Part shown: positions 9,401 to 17,041 of the stretch, one piece after another
How the letters are laid out: each line of letters starts with the position of its first letter
How positions within the stretch are numbered: the first letter of the stretch is position 1
Source of the DNA: Alteromonadaceae bacterium BrNp21-10
Lineage (GTDB): Bacteria > Pseudomonadota > Gammaproteobacteria > Enterobacterales > Alteromonadaceae
Assembly (NCBI GenBank): GCA_030418115.1
Contig: JAUHQD010000004.1
Location: forward strand, 124,001-188,000
Length of the DNA stretch: 64,000 nt
Direction of reading: 5' to 3'
Notes under the pieces: generated by a model
What the model saw: the letters and a program-made list of their open reading frames with translations, nothing else
Databases searched by the model: none
What the model was told of the DNA's origin: nothing
Program-made: the position numbers and the translations under genes

Positions 9401-9430
9401 GTTCGCTAAGGCTTATAGCGAACTATTTTT
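9401..9430 (+). terminator. hairpin with U-tract, no clear gene upstream
   Basis: Perfect 8-base arms GTTCGCTA (9401-9408) and TAGCGAAC (9416-9423) with a 7-base loop, followed by TATTTTT. The transcript it ends is not explained by a gene, so a small RNA starting in the AT-rich region before it is possible. Confidence 0.6.
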
Positions 9431-9555
9431 CCAATTTTTAAAGAGCAATAGTTGGAGCATTGAGAAATAATCAATTTTCATTTGCCCTCAAGAATATTAA
9501 TCATTATCTTATTTTTGGTCATTTGGATGATGTAATGAAAATCTTGCAAATAAAA

Positions 9556-9864
9556 TTAATAATTATCTCTCAATATTAAGTCTACTTTTTTCGGATTTTT
9601 CAAATCAAGTCGCTCTAACTTCTCCAATGAATAGATCTCCTGCGTTTCCGTCGTTGAGTTGAACTGGCGAAAGCCTTGCTTTGTGTCAAACATAAATAGC
9701 ATTATCTGATCTTCAAGATATATATTGTCATTTCCAACCCAGCTTCCTTGTCGATTTGACAGTTGGCGTACCGGAAAAAAGCCATCGTGTTGATATCGGT
9801 ATTCTGAATTACTTTTAATTCGAGCGTAGTAAAGATGAGGGCTGTAGCACAATTGATTAGTCAT
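9556..9864 (-). CDS. hypothetical protein, downstream of kfrA-like gene
   Basis: A 102-residue protein, not recognised. It starts with ATG three bases after the stop of the KfrA-like gene, so the two form an operon. Aromatic-rich N-terminal half, charged C-terminus; no membrane segment or signal peptide. Confidence 0.6.
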   Translation of the reverse strand: MTNQLCYSPHLYYARIKSNSEYRYQHDGFFPVRQLSNRQGSWVGNDNIYLEDQIMLFMFDTKQGFRQFNSTTETQEIYSLEKLERLDLKNPKKVDLILRDNY

Positions 9865-9867
9865 TCA

Positions 9868-10482
9868 TCACGCCTTTTGTTTAACTGATTGAGCTGTGGA
9901 CTGGCTGCTACTTGCGAGCAATTCTTGTATTCGTAAAGACTGCTCTTGGATTAATCGCTCTTTTTCAGTCAAGACTTCATCTTTGGTTTCTAGTCTCGCC
10001 TTTGTTTCTTTCAACGTAGCTGATAAGTCGTTAAACGAGGTCAATTTTTCATTAGCTGTTTCGAGATCAGTTTGCAATTCCAGTAATTTCTGATCATTTG
10101 CTGCAATGACTTGATCAGCTTCTTTTAGTTGCTGAGCTAGTGATTTGTTCGCTTCTTGATACTTCATTTGGATTTGCGCTATACGACTTTCCGCCTGCTC
10201 TTCTGACTTTCGCTCACTATTGCTGACTATATTACGAATTCGATTCCAAATTTTGTCGAATTCAATGCGAAGTTGGGCTTCAGCTTCATCAGAAAGTTCG
10301 TGCTCAAAAGCTACTTGCTCAAATTCACTAACAGAATGACTGTCCCAGATTTCTTTCAATCTATTTGGATTACCTTTCCCAATTGCATTTCTTAGTGCAT
10401 ATCCGGTGACATCCTTTCCTGATGCTCTAATCACATTTCCAGCTTCAATAATTTCTTCGTTTGTTACGCTCGTCGGACGCAT
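9868..10482 (-). CDS. KfrA-like DNA-binding protein
   Basis: A 204-residue protein. The N-terminal 65 residues (VTNEEIIEAGNVIRASGKDV, then GYALRNAIGKGNPNRLKEIW) match the KfrA_N plasmid replication-region DNA-binding domain. From about 75 to 195 it is a long alanine/glutamate/glutamine-rich coiled coil. KfrA proteins are plasmid-encoded, bind DNA repeats, autoregulate and help plasmid maintenance. Here it is on a chromosomal island, next to a 21-base repeat array that would be a natural target (inference). Confidence 0.82.
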   Translation of the reverse strand: MRPTSVTNEEIIEAGNVIRASGKDVTGYALRNAIGKGNPNRLKEIWDSHSVSEFEQVAFEHELSDEAEAQLRIEFDKIWNRIRNIVSNSERKSEEQAESRIAQIQMKYQEANKSLAQQLKEADQVIAANDQKLLELQTDLETANEKLTSFNDLSATLKETKARLETKDEVLTEKERLIQEQSLRIQELLASSSQSTAQSVKQKA

Positions 10483-10681
10483 AATTACCTCTCTTTATCT
10501 AATATTTTAGTCAGTTTTTGTAAACCGACTAGTTTGTCCCCCGACGATTTAAATTTTATCTGCTTCATACTTTCACGCAACACTAAAAAACTAATAAAAA
10601 CAAAGGATGTAGAGGTTTTCAGATACAAACTTCTGATAAACATAAAAATATTATTTTGAAAAAATTCAAATATCTTGAAAA

Positions 10682-10737
10682 CAAACAAACAAACAAACAA
10701 ACAAACAAACAAACAAACAAACAAACAAACAAACAAA
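10682..10737. repeat. tetranucleotide tract (CAAA)14
   Basis: Fourteen uninterrupted CAAA units (TTTG on the minus strand), 200 bases upstream of the minus-strand KfrA-like gene. Perfect tetranucleotide tracts of this length are prone to slipped-strand changes and in other bacteria drive phase variation. Here the tract lies in the leader or promoter region rather than in a proven reading frame. Confidence 0.97.
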
Positions 10738-10888
10738 TTTATTGTGCTTAGAGATAGATTGTAAACAACAACCTATCGGCAGGAGTTTTCTGCAAATTTA
10801 GTTTTTTTAAGAACAACACTTACGTGGATTGTGAATCGTGATTTAGTATCAAAATGCAACTAAATTGCGGGCTGTAGATTGATAGATT

Positions 10889-10927
10889 ATGCTGTTTCAA
10901 CTAAATATTAGCTAGGCGAAACAGCAT
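10889..10927. repeat. 10-bp perfect inverted repeat
   Basis: ATGCTGTTTC at 10889-10898 and GAAACAGCAT at 10918-10927, separated by 19 bases. Not followed by a U-tract. Could be a protein-binding site or structured element such as part of a transfer origin; no direct support. Confidence 0.5.
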
Positions 10928-10981
10928 GTTCTTTATCGACGAAAATGTCGGCCCATAACCTTTCGGAACGGTTCAAACGAA

Positions 10982-11266
10982 TTGAAACGTAAACTAATCG
11001 GTAGGAATAAGTCTCGCCTGTCACACGTATTTAAGTGTCATGTTAAAGAGGATGTTCAAGCACCGACATTTGAGCAAATTGCTTGGGTGAAGAACTATGG
11101 GCAAAAATGTTATCACCTCAGGTTGTTGCGAATGCGGCGGATGAACCCTAGGCAACTTAAAAAGCATCGAAAACGTCAACTCTTATCGGGGATTACTGGA
11201 AGTAGGTTTGGCCCGATTCTAAAAGATAGACTTAAGCCCGCCGCTGCTAGATTTTATAAAATTTGA
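10982..11266 (+). CDS. hypothetical basic protein (uncertain)
   Basis: A 94-residue open frame from a TTG, very rich in lysine and arginine. Not recognised. The only support is a terminator-like hairpin just after its stop (11283-11303). The absence of an ATG and of a good ribosome site keeps confidence low; it could be a remnant of a longer gene. Confidence 0.3.
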   Translation: MKRKLIGRNKSRLSHVFKCHVKEDVQAPTFEQIAWVKNYGQKCYHLRLLRMRRMNPRQLKKHRKRQLLSGITGSRFGPILKDRLKPAAARFYKI

Positions 11267-11282
11267 TCACAATGGAATATAT

Positions 11283-11303
11283 CCCCAGAGTGGGGCTTTC
11301 TTT
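11283..11303 (+). terminator. short intrinsic terminator
   Basis: CCCCA and TGGGG arms around a GAG loop, followed by CTTTCTTT. Lies between the plus-strand frame ending at 11266 and the convergent ATPase gene. Confidence 0.5.
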
Positions 11304-12624
11304 ATGTAATCACCAGTTTTCGAATAATGTGTTCACAATAGTAAAGAGGGCATACAAAGTTCTTGGTTTCTGTAGGTTGAGAGCCTTGTGTACCTGTAAG
11401 CTTGATGGTGACTTTGGGATCACACTTCGAGATATAGGATTGTAATGATTTAGCGCGAGTACGTTTACCACTTTTTACTTCAATTGGGATCACATCACCT
11501 TCTTGATCTGAGATGATAAATTCAATTTCAGCTCTGGCATCTCCCCATGAATAAGTTGGATCAATGCCCAGTGCAATAAGCTCTTGCTGTACAAAGTTTT
11601 CAGCCACGTAACCTTTATATTCATAACCTTGCTGTTTGATTTCTTTATAACCTACACCTAGCATGTGATTCAGTAAGCCAACGTCGAGCATGAATAATTT
11701 TACGAGGTTATCTTTTTTGTAAGCGCCTAAAGGACTGCGCGGCGTGCCCTCTAATGGATAATTTTTTAATACTAACCGACACTTTTCTAACCAAGAAATC
11801 CCGTGTTCCAGTTCTTGATAGCGAGATTTGCGCTCATGTACCCCTTTAAACTTAAATCTCTTAACGGATTCATCCATGACGGATGACAGTTGAGAAGGGA
11901 CGGCTTTGAAAATAGATTCAATCAGTGCAGCATCAACTTTGCCTGAATATTTGCCGAAATCACGAGAATACCCAGAGATAAGATCAGCATGAATTTTCGA
12001 CACAGCCGCTACACGCTCTAGAATGCTCTTGTCACTAAGTTCGAACCAAGTGTTAACAGCTTCAGGCATACCACCTGTGAAATAGTAATCCGTTAATTTA
12101 TCAAAAAGCTTTGTATGTGCAGCAGCGGAATTCACTGCATTATCATAAGCTTTAAGCACTGCTGGCTCATTGGCAGCAATGAGGAACTCTCGAAATGTTA
12201 GCGGTCGTAAATTATATTGCTCAATTTTTCCGACAGGAAAGCTATCTAATAAACCAATATTGGAGCCACTTGCCGCGACATACATTTGCGGTGCTTTTTC
12301 GGCAAAATATTTTAGCGAGGTGACTGCTCTTGGGCATTCACCTATCTCATCAAGTATCAGTAAATCGGTTGCTGGATCAAAAGCTATGCCCGTGAGAAGT
12401 TCTAAGTTTGAAAGTACATCTTCAGGCGTTAAAGAGTCGTTGAAAGCTTCGGATATCTGTGGAGACTCCAAGAAGTCCACGCGTAAAACCTTCTTGAAGC
12501 CTTGGCCGAACAATTCTTGTAGAAGATAAGTCTTGCCCGTTTGTCGAGCACCGTCGATAAGCAGTGGTTTTCGCTGCTCTTTTTCTTTCCAGCGTAGTAG
12601 TTCTGACAATAATAGCCGCTGCAT
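11302..12624 (-). CDS. AAA family ATPase with DUF4143 domain
   Basis: A 440-residue protein of the widespread AAA_14/DUF4143 family. Walker A is GARQTGKT at 25-32, followed by Walker B LLILDEIGE. The C-terminal DUF4143 region ends in a nuclease-fold-like stretch (RAEIEFIISD, then VIPIEVKSGK). The frame begins at a GTG at 12651, but the ATG at 12624 has a GGAG ribosome site seven bases upstream and gives the family-typical MQR start. The biological role of the family is not settled; members are common in accessory regions. It is a single gene facing away from the next block. Confidence 0.85.
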   Translation of the reverse strand: MQRLLLSELLRWKEKEQRKPLLIDGARQTGKTYLLQELFGQGFKKVLRVDFLESPQISEAFNDSLTPEDVLSNLELLTGIAFDPATDLLILDEIGECPRAVTSLKYFAEKAPQMYVAASGSNIGLLDSFPVGKIEQYNLRPLTFREFLIAANEPAVLKAYDNAVNSAAAHTKLFDKLTDYYFTGGMPEAVNTWFELSDKSILERVAAVSKIHADLISGYSRDFGKYSGKVDAALIESIFKAVPSQLSSVMDESVKRFKFKGVHERKSRYQELEHGISWLEKCRLVLKNYPLEGTPRSPLGAYKKDNLVKLFMLDVGLLNHMLGVGYKEIKQQGYEYKGYVAENFVQQELIALGIDPTYSWGDARAEIEFIISDQEGDVIPIEVKSGKRTRAKSLQSYISKCDPKVTIKLTGTQGSQPTETKNFVCPLYYCEHIIRKLVIT

Positions 12625-13057
12625 GTATTTCTCCATCCTACCGAGTAACACAATAATACACTTTCTTGCGCATAAAACTAGATTTTACTACATTTTTATG
12701 CGCATTAAAGTGTAGCTATGAATCATTTTTATGCGCGAAAAATGATGATTATGGGGTTGTTGCTATCAACTCAATAAGCACTGCAAAACACTACTACTTT
12801 GATACTTTGCTAACAAAAAGGTGGGTGATTATGCGAACTATTTTCATTGTTTCTGACAATCAAAAGACTGCGGAAAGCCAAATTTATTAACGTTTTCAAA
12901 TAATTTCAGCTTAATTTATTAGCTGCAATAAGTACTTTCCAGATATTTAAGAATGCTAATTGCATCAATGGCTTACGGCATGTTTAATAAAATAGATTTT
13001 TCACTATTGAGGTGAAGATCATATTTAAAACTATTACGTAAAACTAGGTGAATTAAT
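12625..13057. other. control region between ATPase gene and 13058 gene
   Basis: About 430 bases. The first 110 hold three copies of an operator-like element, described separately. The remainder is AT-rich; a short open frame at 12666-12890 runs through the repeats and is not convincing. Confidence 0.5.
12668..12736. promoter_or_regulatory. three copies of GCGCATAAAA upstream of ATPase gene
   Basis: GCGCATAAAA on the plus strand at 12668-12677, and its complement TTTTATGCGC at 12694-12703 and 12727-12736. The first and second form an inverted repeat with a 16-base centre; the second and third are direct repeats 33 bases apart. This sits just upstream of the ATPase start and looks like an operator, possibly autoregulatory (inference). 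Confidence 0.6.
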
Positions 13058-13627
13058 ATGAAAACGTTACAAAAAATGCTTATAAATTACTTACAACTAA
13101 ACATATCAGATTTGATCTTCAGAACCATCGACTCTGAAGCTGACTTTGAGCTAAATATCGATATTGATAAAGACAATGAATATTGCGCAACCGCTAAATT
13201 CTGCACGCTAGAAGAAGAACCGCAGACTTGCTCTATGTCTATACTCGTAAAGGAGCGTATTGAGGATAAATACCAATGTTCAGTCACTGAAATAGATTCA
13301 GACGGCAATGAAAGTGCCCATTCGAAGCATATATCAATGGGAAATGAACTAGCTGATGCTCTACTTAAGTACAATCGACTATGCACTCAAATGGAAGAAG
13401 TTAGGGCAAAAGAAAATACTTTTTGGTGCCAAAATACGGGCAGTCTTGACTTCAATGAGGTTACCTCACAATTGAATCAATACAATACTCTGCGATACGA
13501 ACGACTAGAAACCTGCAAAATCATTCAGACTGTCCTAAGCGATCCAGAGAGGGAGTATCTACTAATACCAACTATGCATAATGATACTGAGTGGTCTCTG
13601 GAAGATGAAGCATCTTTAGGGTGCTAG
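13058..13627 (+). CDS. hypothetical protein
   Basis: A 189-residue soluble, acidic protein starting at an ATG with an AGGTG ribosome site. Not recognised. The central part is rich in cysteine (five scattered cysteines) and the C-terminal third looks helical. No partner gene within 140 bases. Likely a single accessory gene of the island. Confidence 0.6.
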   Translation: MKTLQKMLINYLQLNISDLIFRTIDSEADFELNIDIDKDNEYCATAKFCTLEEEPQTCSMSILVKERIEDKYQCSVTEIDSDGNESAHSKHISMGNELADALLKYNRLCTQMEEVRAKENTFWCQNTGSLDFNEVTSQLNQYNTLRYERLETCKIIQTVLSDPEREYLLIPTMHNDTEWSLEDEASLGC

Positions 13628-13769
13628 ATGACCAATACTATAAAGTAACTTATACATAGCAAAATTTTAAAGCAATTGAATTTTACAAACTATTGGCTGA
13701 AATAAAAAATAACAGTAACCGTAGTATGGAGTCGGTCAGTCAACACATAACAGACAAGAGGTAAAAAAT

Positions 13770-14045
13770 ATGTCTACAAATACGGCTGCATTTACACCCG
13801 AAATTATTAACAAAATTGCACGCTACAAAGATGATCAACTCGGAATTGGTCGCCCCCCAGAGGGAGGATATTTCGTCCAGAATGGCAGTATTATGTTCTA
13901 TGAGGGCACGCCAGAGAATATAATCATGGAGACAACATTGAATCACTTTGATGGCGAGGATTACTTCATTGCAGATTTGGCATATGGAGAAGACGTACCG
14001 CTAGGATGCCAAGCTCTCAGTATTGAATTACTGGATAGATACTAG
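13770..14045 (+). CDS. hypothetical small acidic protein
   Basis: A 91-residue acidic protein beginning at an ATG with a clear AGAGG ribosome site. Not recognised. Regions GRPPEGGYFVQNGSIMFYEG and DYFIADLAYGEDVPLG suggest a compact beta-rich fold. Same direction as the 13058 gene after 142 bases, possibly the same transcription unit. Confidence 0.6.
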   Translation: MSTNTAAFTPEIINKIARYKDDQLGIGRPPEGGYFVQNGSIMFYEGTPENIIMETTLNHFDGEDYFIADLAYGEDVPLGCQALSIELLDRY

Positions 14046-14492
14046 CCCCTCCTTTTGCATAGTAAAAATTCCGTACCGACTCGTCGGTGCGGGTTGAGAT
14101 AAACCTTAAATGGGTTCAGCCCATGTTTTATGAAAACACCTAAAATTATCAACTATCCAGCTACTGGTTACCTTTTTTAGTATTGGTAGCGACGATATCT
14201 TTAATGGATCGAAACAATTTTCATTATTCCGCTGAATAACTAATTATCCAATATGAACGTATAGTAAATGACCGAATTTAAGGTAAAAATTTAATTTTAA
14301 TAAATTTTTATTTTTGACTCGTCATATTTTTAAATTAATTTATCCGTCAAACTTTATATTTGATAGTCGTAATGCATAAGATTAATTATGTCGTTTTTTT
14401 GCCTTTTACGATAAAGACTTTGTACAGTAATTGCGACATTGTCACAATATGATGTATAGGATGAAAACTAGAGTAAGAAATGAGGACGTAAA
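14046..14492. other. AT-rich intergenic stretch
   Basis: About 450 bases with no open frame of note. It contains the hairpin at 14071-14092 and then a very AT-rich segment (14280-14420) that probably carries the promoter for the ParD-like gene; no clear -35/-10 pair can be named. Confidence 0.4.
14062..14092 (-). terminator. intrinsic terminator (minus strand)
   Basis: Arms CCGTACCGAC and GTCGGTGCGG (one mismatch) with a 2-base loop. On the minus strand the hairpin is followed by AATTTTTAC, so it best serves leftward transcripts, such as read-through from the 18.2-14.8 kb operon. Confidence 0.55.
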
Positions 14493-14696
14493 ATGACTGA
14501 AAAAATAAAAATTGATAACGACCTGATAAAAGAGGCAGAAGCCGCGTTAACGCAATATCCTCAATCGGTTACTGAGCAAATAGAAAAGTGGATATATATT
14601 GGTAAAGCAGTTGCACAGCAATTAAGCGAACGTGATCTGGTCGAGTTACAGCTTGGAAATGGTACATTGATTTTTAAATTAGAAAAATCTGATTAG
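14493..14696 (+). CDS. ParD-like antitoxin (orphan)
   Basis: A 67-residue protein with ribosome site GAGGA. The stretch VTEQIEKWIYIGKAVAQQLS matches the ParD-like antitoxin family (DUF3423), whose members carry a conserved QIE-W--IGKA-type motif. No toxin-sized gene follows before the convergent gene at 14837, so it appears to be a solitary antitoxin. Confidence 0.65.
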   Translation: MTEKIKIDNDLIKEAEAALTQYPQSVTEQIEKWIYIGKAVAQQLSERDLVELQLGNGTLIFKLEKSD

Positions 14697-14836
14697 TGAA
14701 TTCATAGGTAATGTCGTGCGTAAATACAACGACCATTTATTTTACGTTACTACTGATTGCCCCTTGTATAAGCGTAAATGAACCCGTAAATATTTCTATG
14801 TAAAAAATTGGTGCCTTAAGTTATTGCGAAACAAGG

Positions 14837-17041
14837 CTATTGGCTTCTTAAAGTCATCAAAAGAAAACCAATCAATGCATACTCGGTAGATTCAATTCCA
14901 GCTATCGATTTCTCTACCAATTCCCTACAATGTTCCTTTTTCAGTTTTAGCTTGCCAACAGCTAGTGCGCCCGCGAATTCGAGGGCTGCATATCCAAACG
15001 GATGCTGGTGTCTAGTGAAAACCTTGTAGAGAAACTCTTTCATCAGTTCGCTTAAGTGATGATCAGACGAATAATCCAATTCTGATGGCAGGCTTGCGCG
15101 AAGGATGCACGCTTGCAAAATATCATCGTTATATCTCAAGAAGTTCTCTGGGGAAATGATTACGGATTGATAGTTTGTTGGCCTTAAACACTTTTCTGGA
15201 TCTGCGTGTTCCCGCGCTGTTTGTAATACTGCCGCTATGGTTAGAAGCGTATCGCTTTGCGTAATACTGTTAATTTTGTCATCAAACTTGTTGTCAAAAA
15301 ATACGAAACCTTCGGTAAGTTTTAATGAATCACCATTAGTATTTGGTAGCAAGCTATCACTGGCTTGAGCAATACAATCAGAAAGTGCTTCGTAACATGT
15401 TGCTGCGTCATCGGGCTGAATTATGTCCAATGGTGACGCGCTTTCATTATCGGCTTTTGCAGCCAATTTTGCCAACTCTTCCCATGATCTTTGGATGTTA
15501 TCTGGTCCCAATGGCAAAACTTTCCAAACTGAAAAATTGTAAAATCTCGGTGTTGCATTGCGCACGAGGAATTGCTCAAGTTTTTTCCAAGATTCCATGC
15601 TTTGGGGTAGACCAACGCCTATTAAAAAGTGTCTGGGAATGGTTTTGCTTTCATATTCCCTAAGGTCTCGACTAATTTGTCTCAGTTTGCCGCCATCACC
15701 TGCAAATGCTGTAACGACAATAACTCCAGTTGAGTCTTTTAAATCCTCTTTGCTTATATTTGGCCATTTCAATAACGATGGAGCTTTTTCATTACCACTT
15801 GCATTTTTAATAAACTCCAATGCTTTTTGAGCCAGAACTTCAGACGCGCCGTCATCACTGAATATCACGGTATCAATAGACGAGGATAGAGACCAGTTTA
15901 ACTCTTCGTCCAACCAGTCAATGAACTTTTCACTAGCGTGAAGGTTTGCTGGCTTGAGGCTTAGCAATGGACTCTTTCCAATTACATCAACTCGTTGATT
16001 AATTGGGTTGATGCCTGTTATGCAGAAGTCTTTGAGGATATCCAGAAGGTGTTTTGGCTTGTGGGGGATACCCACGGTTACTTGTTTAGGTGGTTTAGCC
16101 TTGTATGAGAAATGTTCACCTACTAACTCTATATCAGTTTCATTACCATCAACATTACTCACTCCTTGTAACAAGCTTGTTGAAGACAAGTCGATAAGCA
16201 CATGTGATGAAGATGCCCTATTTTCAACATCGATCAACGTGATTATTTTGTCTTTGGAAAAGTCCCTACAGACCAGATCTCTAGCCATGCCACCGGATGT
16301 CGAGGCAGATACTACGACTAAATATTCTTCGGTGGGCAGATTAAGTTCTTTTAACGAATCGTAGGAATGGTAGCTTTCGATATTGGCCGCACATCCACCT
16401 GTTAGTGCTGCTTCTTTTACAATGGAATAAATCCCCATTGTATCTATAAAAATTGTTTTTATATTGGGCCAATCCACACCCTCAATTAACGTATGCATCC
16501 CCTTAGCGACAAACTGCAACTCAGTTTCGGTTGCTGCAAGTTCTCTTGACTGTATAAATAGTTTATTTATTCGACCAGAGGGGTGCTTAAATGTGTGTCC
16601 AGCAGGTGCGACATGCAGGACATTGTTGCGTTCGACAAGTTCATTCAATCCTGACGCATAAAATGCAGCCACATCCGTAACAGTAAGTCCGAGCGAGTTG
16701 GTGCCGTTTAAATGTTGTTCATGTAAGACAAAACTGCCACCATTAATCTCGACAAATAAGATAGCTTTAGTAAAACAAACATTGTTCTTGGAAAGACGGT
16801 CTAAGAAGCTATCGTGTAATTCTTTATTTCCCCAGTATCGAAGAGAATCGCTCAGTCTGTCAGTTGAAAGGTAAATAACAATGCCATCAGGAAGGGTCTC
16901 GCTGTTTTTCAACGCTTTCTCCAACGCAGCATAAAAGCCAGAGGAGTCTTGCCGAGACTTGTCTCCCAGATATACGCAGAGCACGTCATATCGATGGCCA
17001 TTGCGATCTTTTTTAGTATTAAAGTAAAGTACGTTGTCCAC
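14837..17041 (-). CDS. large protein with two phosphoribosyltransferase-like domains, partner of GHKL ATPase
   Basis: A 734-residue protein I cannot assign to a named family. Domain 1 (about 145-290) begins with FKHPSGRINKLFIQSREL, resembling the FTLKSG--S-YF motif of orotate phosphoribosyltransferases, and later has VVVSASTSGGMA where the PRPP loop would lie. Domain 2 (about 375-500) repeats the layout with IDTVIFSDDGAS and VIVVTAFAGDGG. In both, the two acidic residues of a normal PRPP loop are absent, so catalysis is doubtful and a sensing or salvage-derived role is possible. The C-terminal 230 residues are helical. It starts with GTG (ribosome site AAGGA) inside the end of the ATPase gene, overlapping by 23 bases, so the two are translationally coupled. 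A SIS-type sugar-binding fold is the main alternative for domain 1. Confidence 0.7.
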   Translation of the reverse strand: MDNVLYFNTKKDRNGHRYDVLCVYLGDKSRQDSSGFYAALEKALKNSETLPDGIVIYLSTDRLSDSLRYWGNKELHDSFLDRLSKNNVCFTKAILFVEINGGSFVLHEQHLNGTNSLGLTVTDVAAFYASGLNELVERNNVLHVAPAGHTFKHPSGRINKLFIQSRELAATETELQFVAKGMHTLIEGVDWPNIKTIFIDTMGIYSIVKEAALTGGCAANIESYHSYDSLKELNLPTEEYLVVVSASTSGGMARDLVCRDFSKDKIITLIDVENRASSSHVLIDLSSTSLLQGVSNVDGNETDIELVGEHFSYKAKPPKQVTVGIPHKPKHLLDILKDFCITGINPINQRVDVIGKSPLLSLKPANLHASEKFIDWLDEELNWSLSSSIDTVIFSDDGASEVLAQKALEFIKNASGNEKAPSLLKWPNISKEDLKDSTGVIVVTAFAGDGGKLRQISRDLREYESKTIPRHFLIGVGLPQSMESWKKLEQFLVRNATPRFYNFSVWKVLPLGPDNIQRSWEELAKLAAKADNESASPLDIIQPDDAATCYEALSDCIAQASDSLLPNTNGDSLKLTEGFVFFDNKFDDKINSITQSDTLLTIAAVLQTAREHADPEKCLRPTNYQSVIISPENFLRYNDDILQACILRASLPSELDYSSDHHLSELMKEFLYKVFTRHQHPFGYAALEFAGALAVGKLKLKKEHCRELVEKSIAGIESTEYALIGFLLMTLRSQ

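Larger units (their letters stand above)
9149..9555. other. gene-free regulatory stretch with terminator, iterons and second hairpin
   Basis: About 400 bases with no convincing gene. It holds a terminator, a 21-base iteron-like array, an AT-rich run of GTTATAA-type repeats (about 9320-9370) and a second hairpin followed by a U-tract. The density of repeats suggests a protein-binding control region or a small RNA gene. Confidence 0.5.
10483..10981. other. intergenic stretch upstream of kfrA-like gene
   Basis: About 500 bases containing the CAAA tetranucleotide tract and a 10-base inverted repeat. An open frame through the tract (10485-10736) encodes only a low-complexity FVCL repeat plus unremarkable sequence and is not called as a gene. 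Otherwise AT-rich with nothing recognised. Confidence 0.5.

Noticed and set aside
10485-10736. 83-residue frame with FVCL repeats
   Set aside because: It is translation of the CAAA tract plus unremarkable sequence, starting at a TTG inside the tract, with no ribosome site.
12666-12890. 74-residue plus-strand frame
   Set aside because: Runs through the operator-like repeats upstream of the ATPase gene; no coding character recognised.
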